Shown here piece after piece: positions 27,716 through 36,310 of a stretch of DNA of 55,814 bases. The notes below the pieces were generated by a model that saw nothing but the letters and a program-made list of their open reading frames with translations, was not told the DNA's origin and did no database searches. The position numbers were made by a program, and so were the translations under genes. The stretch comes from Muribaculaceae bacterium (GTDB lineage Bacteria > Bacteroidota > Bacteroidia > Bacteroidales > Muribaculaceae). Each line of letters begins with the position of its first letter. The stretch's first letter is position 1. Location of the stretch: assembly GCA_009775125.1 (NCBI GenBank), contig VSPD01000014.1, positions 1 through 55,814 on the forward strand. The letters are read 5' to 3'.

Positions 27716-30394
27716 TTACTTCTTGAACAGGCGGATTAGCTCGCCAATCCAGAGCACCAACGAGGTAGAGGCTATGATCCATACCCAGTCCATGAAGCGG
27801 AGCGGGGTGACGCTGAAAAATTCTCCGCCGAGTTCAACAATGGCAATCTGTCCGGCAAGGATTGCAAGCGCGATGGTGACAAAGCCGCTGCATCCTTTGA
27901 AATGGAAAGCCGACTTGCCCGACATGAAGGCACGGGCGTTGAACATGTTCCAAAATTGAAGGAATACGAAGATTGTGAAGAACAGGCTAAGCTCGTAGGG
28001 CGTGAGCGCATCCTTGACGCCGAGCTGCAAACCGACCAACTGGCTCATAGAGGTGATGTCGGCATGTTCGAAGATATAAAGCAGCCCAAGAAGGAGGAAG
28101 AAGAACAGGCCGCCCACGCCCACAATCGACGTCCACATCTTGCGGGAGATGATAAAGGCGTTGCGGTCGCGCGGCTTTTCGTGCATCACGCTCTCCGACG
28201 GAGGCAGCGAGGCAAGAGCCATGGCGGCAAAGGTATCCATGATAAGGTTTACCCACAGCATCTGCGTTACGGTAAGTGGCGATTCCGTGCCCATGAATGC
28301 GCCGGCAAGCACGATGAAGCAGGCTGCCACGTTCACGGTCATCTGGAAGAGGATAAAACGCTGAATGTTCTGGAAGAGCGAGCGGCCCCACATCACGGCA
28401 CGGCCAATCGACGAGAACGAGTTGTCGACAATCGTAATGTCCGACGCCTCCTTGGCCACGGATGTGCCGTCGCCCATCGAGAGGCCCACGTGGGCGGCGT
28501 TGAGCGCCGGCGCATCGTTGGTGCCGTCGCCGGTCACGGCCACAACCTGATTGTTGGCCTGCAAAGCCTCGACAAGACGCTTCTTGTCGGTAGGACGGGC
28601 ACGGGCTATAATCTTGAAATCGCCTACACGCTCGCGCAGCTGTGCATCAGAGAGTTCGGCAAATTCCGGACCGGTGATGATACATTCCTTGCCGTCGGCA
28701 TCGGTGATAAGGCCGATTTGGCGGCCAATCTCGCGGGCAGTGGCAGGTGTGTCGCCGGTTACAATTTTCACGTTGATGCCGGCGTCGAGACATTCTTTCA
28801 CAGCGTCGGGCACATCGGCACGCACAGGGTCGGAAATAGCCACGATACCCTCAAACGTGAGGTTGTCGGCATGGATGCGGCCATTGTCGATAACGCCGTC
28901 GGCCGATTCGAGTTCCTGATATGCGAAACCGAGCGTACGCATGGCACGATTCTGGAAAGCGAGCAGCTGATTGCCGATTTCTTCCTTGGTGACTCCGCCT
29001 GCAATGTTGCGGCAAAGGCCGAGCACGATTTCTGGCGCGCCCTTAACATAAAGCATCAACTTGCCGGTGACAGCAGAGCGCACGATGGTGGCCATGAACT
29101 TGCGCTCGGTGGTAAACGGAAGCTCGTCGACACGTGTAGCGGCGTCCTTTATTTCCTCATAATTCTTGCCATTTGCGTTGAGCCAGAGAAGAAGAGCGCC
29201 CTCGGTGGGGTTGCCCAGCGCCTTGGGCGTAGCGCCGGAAAGGTCGAGCGTGGCGGTGGAGTTCACGGCAATACCCTCCTCGATGATTGCCTGAGGGGTG
29301 TCGCCGTAGAAGTTTGCCTCGGCCACCTGCATACGGTTTTGGGTGAGCGTACCGGTCTTGTCGGTGCATATCACAGTGGTCGCGCCCATAGTCTCGCAAG
29401 CGTGCATCTTGCGCACAAGGTTGTTGGTTTTGAGCATACGGCGCATCGAGTAGGCCAGCGAGAGAGTCACGGCCATGGGCAAACCTTCGGGCACGGCCAC
29501 AACAACGAGCGTAACGGCAATCATGATGGTCTGCAAAAGGTAGGCGCCAAAGTTGACGGAGAAGAATCCTCCGGGCACCTCGCCGAAATTGGGGTCGAAA
29601 TAGAACATTACGCAGCGGCCAACGATGATGAGGGCGGCAAAAGCGTAACTAACCTTGGTGATAAGGTCGCCGAGGCCGTCGAGCTGCTCGTTGAGCGGCG
29701 TCTTCACGCTGTCGTCGATCTGGGCTTCCTCAAACACTTTGCCGTTTTCGGTGGCATCGCCCACCTTCTCTACAACGAATATGCCGTGGCCTTCCATCAC
29801 CTTGGTGCCGCGGAGCACAAAGTTGCTCTTATAGGTAGCGTCCTTGTCGAAATCGGCGGGGTCGGTTGTCTTGTGGCAAGCCGGTTCGCCGGTGAGGGTC
29901 GACTCGTCCATGGTGAGGGTCACTGCCTCGACGAGCGTGCCGTCGGCCGGCACTTCGTCGCCGGTGGAGAGGTAGACCACATCGCCAACCACCACGTCTT
30001 TTTTGGGAATCTCGATTGTGGTGCCGTTACGGAGCACGCGCACGGGCTCATCGTCGTTTACCTGGTTGAGGAGCGAAAACTCCTTGTCGGCTTTCAATTC
30101 GAAGATAAAAGCAAGGCCGGTGGCGAGCAAGATGGCGATGAAGATGCCAATCGGCTCGAAGAACACGCCGAAGCCTTCGCCGAGACCCCAGAATTCATAG
30201 CACGATATGCCAATCGAGAGCACACCGGCCACAAGAAGGATGATGATAAGCGGATCGCCGAATTTTTCAAGGAATTTCTTCCACAGCGGATCCTTTGCCG
30301 GGGGCGTGAGAATGTTCGCCCCATGCTTGGCGCGGCTTTCGAGAACCTGCGCCTCGGTCAAGCCTGTAAGATGCGTCTTTTTATTATTTTCCAT
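27716..30394 (-). CDS. P-type calcium-transporting ATPase (P2 type)
   Basis: An 892-residue cation pump of the P2A/P2B Ca2+ group. N-terminal cation ATPase domain, TGE in the actuator domain (168-170), PEGLP in M4 (302-306), phosphorylation site Asp345 in DKTGTLTQNRM, GDGTNDAPAL hinge, and a C-terminal cation domain with four helices. PEGLP with the NxxxD-type M6 segment (MLWVNLIMDTFAAMALA) argues for Ca2+ rather than heavy metals. It follows an SPFH-like gene by 15 bp and closes the long minus-strand Ter-type array. Confidence 0.92.
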   Translation of the reverse strand: MENNKKTHLTGLTEAQVLESRAKHGANILTPPAKDPLWKKFLEKFGDPLIIILLVAGVLSIGISCYEFWGLGEGFGVFFEPIGIFIAILLATGLAFIFELKADKEFSLLNQVNDDEPVRVLRNGTTIEIPKKDVVVGDVVYLSTGDEVPADGTLVEAVTLTMDESTLTGEPACHKTTDPADFDKDATYKSNFVLRGTKVMEGHGIFVVEKVGDATENGKVFEEAQIDDSVKTPLNEQLDGLGDLITKVSYAFAALIIVGRCVMFYFDPNFGEVPGGFFSVNFGAYLLQTIMIAVTLVVVAVPEGLPMAVTLSLAYSMRRMLKTNNLVRKMHACETMGATTVICTDKTGTLTQNRMQVAEANFYGDTPQAIIEEGIAVNSTATLDLSGATPKALGNPTEGALLLWLNANGKNYEEIKDAATRVDELPFTTERKFMATIVRSAVTGKLMLYVKGAPEIVLGLCRNIAGGVTKEEIGNQLLAFQNRAMRTLGFAYQELESADGVIDNGRIHADNLTFEGIVAISDPVRADVPDAVKECLDAGINVKIVTGDTPATAREIGRQIGLITDADGKECIITGPEFAELSDAQLRERVGDFKIIARARPTDKKRLVEALQANNQVVAVTGDGTNDAPALNAAHVGLSMGDGTSVAKEASDITIVDNSFSSIGRAVMWGRSLFQNIQRFILFQMTVNVAACFIVLAGAFMGTESPLTVTQMLWVNLIMDTFAAMALASLPPSESVMHEKPRDRNAFIISRKMWTSIVGVGGLFFFLLLGLLYIFEHADITSMSQLVGLQLGVKDALTPYELSLFFTIFVFLQFWNMFNARAFMSGKSAFHFKGCSGFVTIALAILAGQIAIVELGGEFFSVTPLRFMDWVWIIASTSLVLWIGELIRLFKK

Positions 30395-30409
30395 TATTTT
30401 TAAATGATA

Positions 30410-30838
30410 TTATTCTTGCGGAATAGAAAGGGCGCGGGTGGATTCGAGGATGGGAAGGTTGGTCTCGGTGGGCACGTAGATCACGGTCTTGTTGCTGAGG
30501 TCGGACTGCTGGCGCACCCACAGATATTGGATATAGGTGGGCGTAATAGAGCCGTTTTCGATGCGGATTGCCTCGGCGGCGCCTTTTGCGCGCTCGATTT
30601 CGGCCTGAGCGTTCAGCTTCTCGGCTTCAAGGTTGGCCTTGGCTTCCTCTATTTTAATCTTGCGGTTCTGCTCGGCCTTTGCAAACTCGGCCTTGCCTTC
30701 CATTTCCTGCGACCATACGTTGTACCACGGAGTGATAAAAGCCATGGCTACAATCACTACCACGAGGGCGGCCACACCCGTCACAACCCATTTGATGAGT
30801 TTTGGCGTAACCTGAATGTTGTTGTTCTGATTATACAT
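30410..30838 (-). CDS. Short SPFH/membrane-protease-subunit-like protein
   Basis: A 142-residue protein: one transmembrane helix (about 15-37), an Ala/Glu/Lys coiled coil (45-92; AEFAKAEQNRKIKIEEAKANLEAEKL...), and an end like HflC/stomatin C termini (IQYLWVRQQ...TVIYVPTETNLP). The Band-7 domain itself is missing, so this is a short relative, not a full SPFH protein. Likely a partner of the Ca2+ ATPase. ATG 30838 chosen. A -7 box TAGCTTTG (minus strand, 31044-31051) would give a 200-base leader containing a palindrome pair. Confidence 0.78.
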   Translation of the reverse strand: MYNQNNNIQVTPKLIKWVVTGVAALVVVIVAMAFITPWYNVWSQEMEGKAEFAKAEQNRKIKIEEAKANLEAEKLNAQAEIERAKGAAEAIRIENGSITPTYIQYLWVRQQSDLSNKTVIYVPTETNLPILESTRALSIPQE

Positions 30839-30898
30839 ATAAACAAATAATTGAATGTTATAGATTTTTGTTTTTGAGGTAATGTAATCGCAGTGTAG

Positions 30899-30986
30899 GG
30901 ACGCACGGCTCGTGCGTCCGCGCCTAAATCGTCGAAGCTCAAATAAAAAGGCCTCAACGAATACCGGACGCACGAGCCGTGCGTCC
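30899..30986. repeat. Dispersed palindrome, head-to-head pair 2
   Basis: Copies at 30899-30919 and 30966-30986 in opposite orientation. The outer left flank (TAATGTAATCGCAGTGTAGG) is nearly identical to that of the pair at 34698. It lies in the 279-bp gap between the TerB-like gene and the SPFH-like gene. Confidence 0.9.
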
Positions 30987-31117
30987 CTACACTTATTATA
31001 TCAACTCATATTTTATCATGTTTATTAATTGGAATTTACAATGCAAAGCTAATCTTTTTTGATTGATGCCGGAATTTGTTGCAACGTGACAGCGATTTTA
31101 CGCCCCGCCGGGATGTG

Positions 31118-32518
31118 TCAGCCTTGCAACGTTGCAAGCGACGCGGCCCAAAGGGCGAGCGGAGTCATTTCACCCGTGGCCGTGTCTCTCACCATCACCA
31201 AGTCGGGAGAAAGATGCACGGCCATGTTGCCGTCGTCGTCGCGGCTCACCATATAGTCGCCCACGTCGTGCAGCTGGTCGGCGAGTTTGCCGACATGACG
31301 CTTTATCAGGCTAAGCATTGGCCTGCGAATATCCGACTGCGTGAGGTCGGGAGCCTTGTCGCTGTCGCCGCCAAATAAACCGTAGATGCGGCAATAGAGT
31401 TCCTGCACGCGGGCCATGCGCTTGTTCCAGGCGGCAATTTGCCGTGCCCCGTCGGGCGACGAGAAGTTGACGCCACCCTCCCCCGACAGCACAAGCAAAG
31501 TGAGATACAGTGCCTTCTCGCGGCGATGCAGCCCGCGAAGCACCGTGTCGATGTCGGGAAAGAATATTTCTTCCTTGAAGGGGTTGATGAACACGCGGCT
31601 GCGCACGTGGCGACGCATCAAGTGTGTATCCATCAGCAACTTATAGAATCCTGTGTACAGAAACTGGTTGCGGTGTTCCTTGTTGTTGCTCATAATCACC
31701 ACATCGGAGCTTAGCATCGAGGTGAATTCGTCGAGAAAATTGTGCACATCCTTCAAAAGGTCACCCTCGATGTCCATTTTCAGATAATTGGAATATACGG
31801 TGTCGCCCACATAGGAGATGCCGGTTTTCAGGAACAGCGCCGGAGTGGTGCCACGCAATGCTTCCATGCCGAGTTTGTTGCAGAGGATGTCTTTGGTGAA
31901 CTCGGCGGTGGTCATTTTCAGCAGTTTCTCCACCGAGGCGTGTCTCCCCTCCTCCGACAGCTTCGGAGCAACAAAGCCCACGATGCTATCCATCAGCCCG
32001 GGCTCTGCGTCGCGGTAGTGGCCCACGACGTGGGGAATATAGATAAATTCAAATCCGGCAAGGCGGAACTCGGAGAAAAGCGCGCGATAGTTGCGCTCGA
32101 CAATGGAATCGATATATTCTGTCGGCTGCCCCTCGATGTAAATAATGCACGAGGTGGGGATATTGAACATTTGCTTGGGAAAGGAATACACATGGCTCAC
32201 CTCGCCCCAGAAATTGTCGAGAGCCTTGGTAACGGCCATAATAAGCAAGGCTTCCGACCGGGCGCAAAAGCCATCGCTCAACGACAGTTCGCGGCAGCGT
32301 CGCACAAGCTCGCCACGTGTCTCGGCATCGGCCTCACGCATTATCTCCACGGCCTCGGAAAGCGTCATGGCCGAGGCATCTATCTCGTCCTGACGGGTAA
32401 ATTTCAAAACCGACCGTAGCTCGTCGAAATATTGCATCTCGCCGGCATCGATCACCGTATCGGCCATAATCAGGTCGGAAAATATTCTTATGCAGGCTAT
32501 TCGTTCGTTACTTTTCAT
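31118..32518 (-). CDS. TerB-like N-terminal domain protein
   Basis: A 466-residue cytoplasmic protein. The first 105 residues are TerB-like: helical, with the repeated pattern MADTVIDAGEMQYF and SLSDGFCARSEALLIMAV. The rest (about 110-466) I do not recognise; it is mixed alpha/beta without obvious catalytic motifs. The start overlaps the PrsW stop (ATGA). TerB domains are found in Ter-type phage and metal stress systems and often sit next to membrane components. The 3' end of the gene contains a 16-base palindrome (31123-31138). Confidence 0.75.
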   Translation of the reverse strand: MKSNERIACIRIFSDLIMADTVIDAGEMQYFDELRSVLKFTRQDEIDASAMTLSEAVEIMREADAETRGELVRRCRELSLSDGFCARSEALLIMAVTKALDNFWGEVSHVYSFPKQMFNIPTSCIIYIEGQPTEYIDSIVERNYRALFSEFRLAGFEFIYIPHVVGHYRDAEPGLMDSIVGFVAPKLSEEGRHASVEKLLKMTTAEFTKDILCNKLGMEALRGTTPALFLKTGISYVGDTVYSNYLKMDIEGDLLKDVHNFLDEFTSMLSSDVVIMSNNKEHRNQFLYTGFYKLLMDTHLMRRHVRSRVFINPFKEEIFFPDIDTVLRGLHRREKALYLTLLVLSGEGGVNFSSPDGARQIAAWNKRMARVQELYCRIYGLFGGDSDKAPDLTQSDIRRPMLSLIKRHVGKLADQLHDVGDYMVSRDDDGNMAVHLSPDLVMVRDTATGEMTPLALWAASLATLQG

Positions 32519-33549
32519 TGTCTCAGTCTTGATTGGTAGTTCACGCTCCGGTTGAGGTAGGTTATGAGCAGAAGCACGCTCACGGCCATTACGGGCACAG
32601 CCACAAGCAGGCCGAGGGTCGAGCCGCAGAAGGTGTCGTAGATGCCGTGGAGCACGGCCGGGATGGCTATGGCCAGCACATAGAGCGATATGCGGTATTT
32701 GGGATAGAGCTTGGCAAACGCGATGAAATAGCCGGCGATTCCGCACCATATGGCGTGGAGAAACGGCAGGCTCGTCAACCTGGCTATGTTCATAAAGAAG
32801 GCCGACGTGTAATCGAGGTCGATGTTTACGGTGGTCTGGTATTCGACGCCCTCGAACACACCGAATCCGATTCCCGACATAAGCCCGTAGTAGACGAGCG
32901 TCTGCGGAAGCAACGGCTGCTTTGCCTTTCGCGCCAATATGAGCAACGGCAGGGCCTTGGCAAATTCTTCGGTGAGCCCCACTCCGAATATATAGCCCAG
33001 GGCATCGAGCGGAAACGACAGGTTGAGCAGGATGTAGAACGGATTCATATGGGCCAGCCCCAATAAGTCCCACACAAGAAAGACAAAGGCTTGCACGGCA
33101 AAGAATATGGCCACGGTGGTGCGCGTCGTAACCTGCGGAGTCTTAAAGAGATAGTAGAAGAACAGGCCCCATATGAGCGAAAAGTACATTGCTATGAAAT
33201 AGAACACGAGCACACCATCGACCGGCAAAAACATCAACACCGACGGCGTGAGCCCCACAAGCGCAAGAAGCACAAGACGGCTGTCTTGTGCCCACTGGCT
33301 GCGGAACGACGATTTCGGAAATATAAGGTCGGAGCCTATATTGCGCAACTGCGTGACGAAATCGCCTGCATTGCGTATCCTCACTTTTATGCCTCGCGCT
33401 TTCAGGTAGGCGCGCACGGTGACAGTTTCTCCGGTGGCGGCATCTATGGCCCTGTCGCAAAGCAAAATCTGCCCCGCGTCGACATAGCCGCGGAGCGTAT
33501 CGTCGGAATAAGGACCGAATCTGTTGCCGTTTCGTTCAATATATACCAT
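32515..33549 (-). CDS. GYF-domain/PrsW-family membrane protease
   Basis: A 344-residue protein. Residues 1-50 form a GYF_2-type domain (YIERNGNRFGPYSDDTLRGYVDAGQILLCD). After a short linker come about eight transmembrane helices of the PrsW/CAAX-protease clan with motifs GLTEEFAKALPLL (EE), GIGFGVFEGVEY (E), FLHAIWCGIAGY (His) and VLHGIYD (His). PrsW cleaves anti-sigma factors in Bacillus; here a regulatory membrane protease is inferred. It overlaps both neighbours by 1-4 bp. Confidence 0.88.
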   Translation of the reverse strand: MVYIERNGNRFGPYSDDTLRGYVDAGQILLCDRAIDAATGETVTVRAYLKARGIKVRIRNAGDFVTQLRNIGSDLIFPKSSFRSQWAQDSRLVLLALVGLTPSVLMFLPVDGVLVFYFIAMYFSLIWGLFFYYLFKTPQVTTRTTVAIFFAVQAFVFLVWDLLGLAHMNPFYILLNLSFPLDALGYIFGVGLTEEFAKALPLLILARKAKQPLLPQTLVYYGLMSGIGFGVFEGVEYQTTVNIDLDYTSAFFMNIARLTSLPFLHAIWCGIAGYFIAFAKLYPKYRISLYVLAIAIPAVLHGIYDTFCGSTLGLLVAVPVMAVSVLLLITYLNRSVNYQSRLRQ

Positions 33550-34652
33550 CAGCGAAATCTTATGCCTTCGACAAGCGTGTGGAAATAATCGTCCGGCCCC
33601 CATTTATAGTCAGTACCGGGATAGCCGTCGTAGGCCGAGATAAGCGTCAGCTTGTCGTTGTCCTTGTCATAGACCAGGGCGTAACGCCATGCCACCTCGC
33701 CTTCCTCGTCATAGTATCTTGTGACCATATAGCGATATTGGTTGCCGTTTATCTCGCCTTCCTCATCAAAGACCAATTCCGATGAATCGCCGGCAAACTC
33801 ATCGTTACGCCAGCTGTCGACATATTCCTTGAAATTTTTGTAGGAGGTGTCGCCGTCGAAGTCGCTGCATATGTTGGCGATAATGCCGGGAGCATCGATG
33901 GTGTAGACGCGGATTTTATTTCCCAGCACAGGTTCCACTTCTTCCCATTCACACGAAAAATAATCCGGCACGCGGAACACGGCCACGCCGTCGGTGTGCT
34001 CGTCGGGACCAAGCACTACATTCTCTATCATCTCGGCACGTCGGCTTTCATTGTCGGCAAATGCTTTGTGCAATGCAACCGTGAGGATTATCACGGGAAG
34101 AATCACAAGCACCACAATAATATAATAGTCAAACGATTTACGGCTGCGGAAATCATGTGGAATCACCTCGGCGACCTTTTTGGATTTAATGAGATAGAGA
34201 TACCAAATCACACCCCATATCACGCCTTTTACAACCTGATTGGCCGATCCGATGCCATTTCCGGTTTCCAAGCCTCCCGTGATAAGGTTTGTCAGGTTCA
34301 TCACAAAAATGAGAACCACATATATCTTCGCCACAAACACAGCGTTGGGCTTGCGCTGCACAAAAGAGTAAATGGTGTATATGCCGATAAACAGGCACAT
34401 AAATCCGAGAAACACATCGCATGACGCGAGCAAATAACTTCCGCCGTATTCCGCGATGTCGAACGTTGCAATGGGGTAAATAGCGGAGACAAGGCCGCCA
34501 AGTCCTACCGCAAACAGGAACAGCGACAGCCACCCGCCTATCGAGGTGGTCTGTTTGAGGTACTCGCTTGTTATCTCCGGCGTTTCTTCGTAATAGCCCG
34601 AGTTGACTTCGGCTTCGCCTGCCTTTTCAAGATTGATTCGGTATTCTTCCAT
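33549..34652 (-). CDS. DUF2569-like membrane protein with C-terminal soluble domain
   Basis: A 367-residue protein. Four helices between about 35 and 160 (GGWLSLFLFAVGLGGLVSAIYPI...IYTIYSFVQRKPNAVFVAKIY) resemble DUF2569. A fifth helix (about 178-197) is followed by a soluble beta-rich domain (205-367) probably on the outer side. ATG 34652 chosen over the in-frame extension, which translates the upstream palindrome. The role is unknown; gene order suggests it acts with the PrsW protease. Confidence 0.75.
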   Translation of the reverse strand: MEEYRINLEKAGEAEVNSGYYEETPEITSEYLKQTTSIGGWLSLFLFAVGLGGLVSAIYPIATFDIAEYGGSYLLASCDVFLGFMCLFIGIYTIYSFVQRKPNAVFVAKIYVVLIFVMNLTNLITGGLETGNGIGSANQVVKGVIWGVIWYLYLIKSKKVAEVIPHDFRSRKSFDYYIIVVLVILPVIILTVALHKAFADNESRRAEMIENVVLGPDEHTDGVAVFRVPDYFSCEWEEVEPVLGNKIRVYTIDAPGIIANICSDFDGDTSYKNFKEYVDSWRNDEFAGDSSELVFDEEGEINGNQYRYMVTRYYDEEGEVAWRYALVYDKDNDKLTLISAYDGYPGTDYKWGPDDYFHTLVEGIRFR

Positions 34653-34697
34653 AGGATCAGTTTCAATGATTAAAAAGCTAATGTAATCACAGAGTAG

Positions 34698-34782
34698 GGA
34701 CGCACGGCTCGTGCGTCCGCGTAAATATCTTTTACATGATAAATTGCCGCCATTTTGCCACGGACGCACGAGCCGTGCGTCC
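34698..34782. repeat. Dispersed palindrome, head-to-head pair 3
   Basis: Copies at 34698-34718 and 34762-34782. The right flank (CTACACTCAAAGCATTAAC and beyond) is shared with the pair at 40279, and the left flank with the pair at 30899. It lies between the kinase gene and the DUF2569-like gene. Confidence 0.9.
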
Positions 34783-34826
34783 CTACACTCAAAGCATTAA
34801 CTTTCTCCTGAGACATACTTAAAGGG

Positions 34827-36308
34827 TTAATTGTTGACGAGCTGGACTATGATGAGGCGGTCGCCGTCGTTTTTGCCAAGGAGGATTTTCTTGCCTTCGG
34901 TGAGTTCGACGGCCTGCCCTATTTCAATCTTGGTGTCGGTGTCCTTGTCCCACATGTATGGCAGACGGCGGTTGATGAGTATCCACTTGCCGTTGTGGAA
35001 ATGGAAATCGCCGACGGGCCGCTTTTCCTCGGCCGAGAGTTTCTCGTTGGGAAATATGAAGCGGTTGACGTGCCACATGTAGAGCGACTGGCGGTTGTAG
35101 ACCATCAGACGGTAGTTTTCGGGCTTGAACACGCCTTGCTTCGGCGAGTAGTAGAGATTGAGCACGGGGAGCTGTCCGTGATATTCGGTGCCGCAGAATG
35201 GGCAGCGCGGCTTGGTGGAATTGTCGAACACAAACCATTTGGCCTCACATGAAGAGTTTTGGCAAGGCTGCATCAGGTCGGTGGTCTTGACAAGCGCGGT
35301 GAGCCATTCGTCGGCGGTGGGACGCATGGCCGGATTGTGGAGGCCGTCGATAAACGCACGGTCGAAAAGCTCTTTGAGATACGGACCGCAAATGGTGTAC
35401 GGCAGTTTGGTTACGTCGCCCTGCGGCAGTTCCGACGGGGCAAGGTTGGCAATCTTCGGGCGGTTGCTCTTGTCGGTGGGATGCTCCACAAAGAGGGCCT
35501 TGGTGCCCATCGACAGTTCCTCGTCGCGGGCGGCGTCGAGGTCGTTAACTTTTCCGCCTCGCAGGGGGTGGCGATACAAAAGGTACATATACACCATAAC
35601 CGCCAGGGCGTGGCGGTCGGTGGCGATGCACGGAAGTTTGCGTGCGGGGTCGGTCAATGGCAAGGTTTTTGTGGCGTACACTTCGGGGGCGATAAAGTCG
35701 GGGGTGCCAAGCACCTCGGGCGGATATTTGCCCGGCACGACAAGGCCGTCGCAGTCGATGATACAAGCCGAGCCTGTCTTGGGGTCGACCAGCACGTTTT
35801 TATATGAGAGGTCGGAATGAGCAAGGCCGGCAGCGTGGAGCCGCTTTACGGCGCGCGCTATCTGGATGAGCATATGGAAATGCCTCAGCCAGTCGCCCTT
35901 GAACTCGGCTTCGACAAAGCGGTTGCGCAATTTGGCCGACGCAAACCATTTGCCCTCTTTCTCCTTGCCTTTGAATTTGCCGCCCTCGAAGAAAAATTTG
36001 CTTTGGTAGGTGGGTACGGTGATGCCGATTTTGCCATCCCATATCACCACATGCTCAGGCCATGCAAAGAGGTTGCGCCAATAGTCGCCTCCGGCGGCCT
36101 CAAAAATCTGGCGGACGTAGGTCGAACATATTGTTTCGAGGCGGTCCTTGTTGGCCGGATTGTTGGCTGCCTTGTCGCGGAAAAACAGCACGACATATTT
36201 TTTGTCGGGACTCCAATAGGCGTCTTTCACGCCTCCCTGGCTGAATATCTCGTCGATGAATTGGATGGGCGTACCGTCGGTAGCCGTTATCGAAACTGTC
36301 TTTGCCAT
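34827..36308 (-). CDS. Ser/Thr kinase-like protein with zinc ribbon and FHA-like tail
   Basis: A 493-residue protein, third member of a TerY-P triad. The kinase core (about 25-350) has the catalytic-loop equivalent HSDLSYKN (Asp166, Lys170, Asn171), the metal-site phrase IIDCDGL (DFG equivalent) and APEV. A glycine-rich loop is not obvious. Then a two-Cys-pair zinc ribbon (CQNSSC...CPFC, about 355-390) and a beta-rich C terminus (about 400-493) with an FHA-like look. ATG 36308 lies just after the PP2C stop (TGACCATG). Substrates are unknown. Confidence 0.85.
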   Translation of the reverse strand: MAKTVSITATDGTPIQFIDEIFSQGGVKDAYWSPDKKYVVLFFRDKAANNPANKDRLETICSTYVRQIFEAAGGDYWRNLFAWPEHVVIWDGKIGITVPTYQSKFFFEGGKFKGKEKEGKWFASAKLRNRFVEAEFKGDWLRHFHMLIQIARAVKRLHAAGLAHSDLSYKNVLVDPKTGSACIIDCDGLVVPGKYPPEVLGTPDFIAPEVYATKTLPLTDPARKLPCIATDRHALAVMVYMYLLYRHPLRGGKVNDLDAARDEELSMGTKALFVEHPTDKSNRPKIANLAPSELPQGDVTKLPYTICGPYLKELFDRAFIDGLHNPAMRPTADEWLTALVKTTDLMQPCQNSSCEAKWFVFDNSTKPRCPFCGTEYHGQLPVLNLYYSPKQGVFKPENYRLMVYNRQSLYMWHVNRFIFPNEKLSAEEKRPVGDFHFHNGKWILINRRLPYMWDKDTDTKIEIGQAVELTEGKKILLGKNDGDRLIIVQLVNN

Positions 36309-36310
36309 GG

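Noticed and set aside
27902..30403. An 833-codon plus-strand open frame opposite the Ca2+ ATPase
   Set aside because: His/Gly/Val-rich mirror translation of a well-conserved P-type ATPase; no recognisable domain or promoter.
30410..30838. Full SPFH/stomatin protein
   Set aside because: Only the membrane helix, coiled coil and C-terminal part are present; the Band-7 domain is absent, with no sign of a frameshifted remainder upstream.
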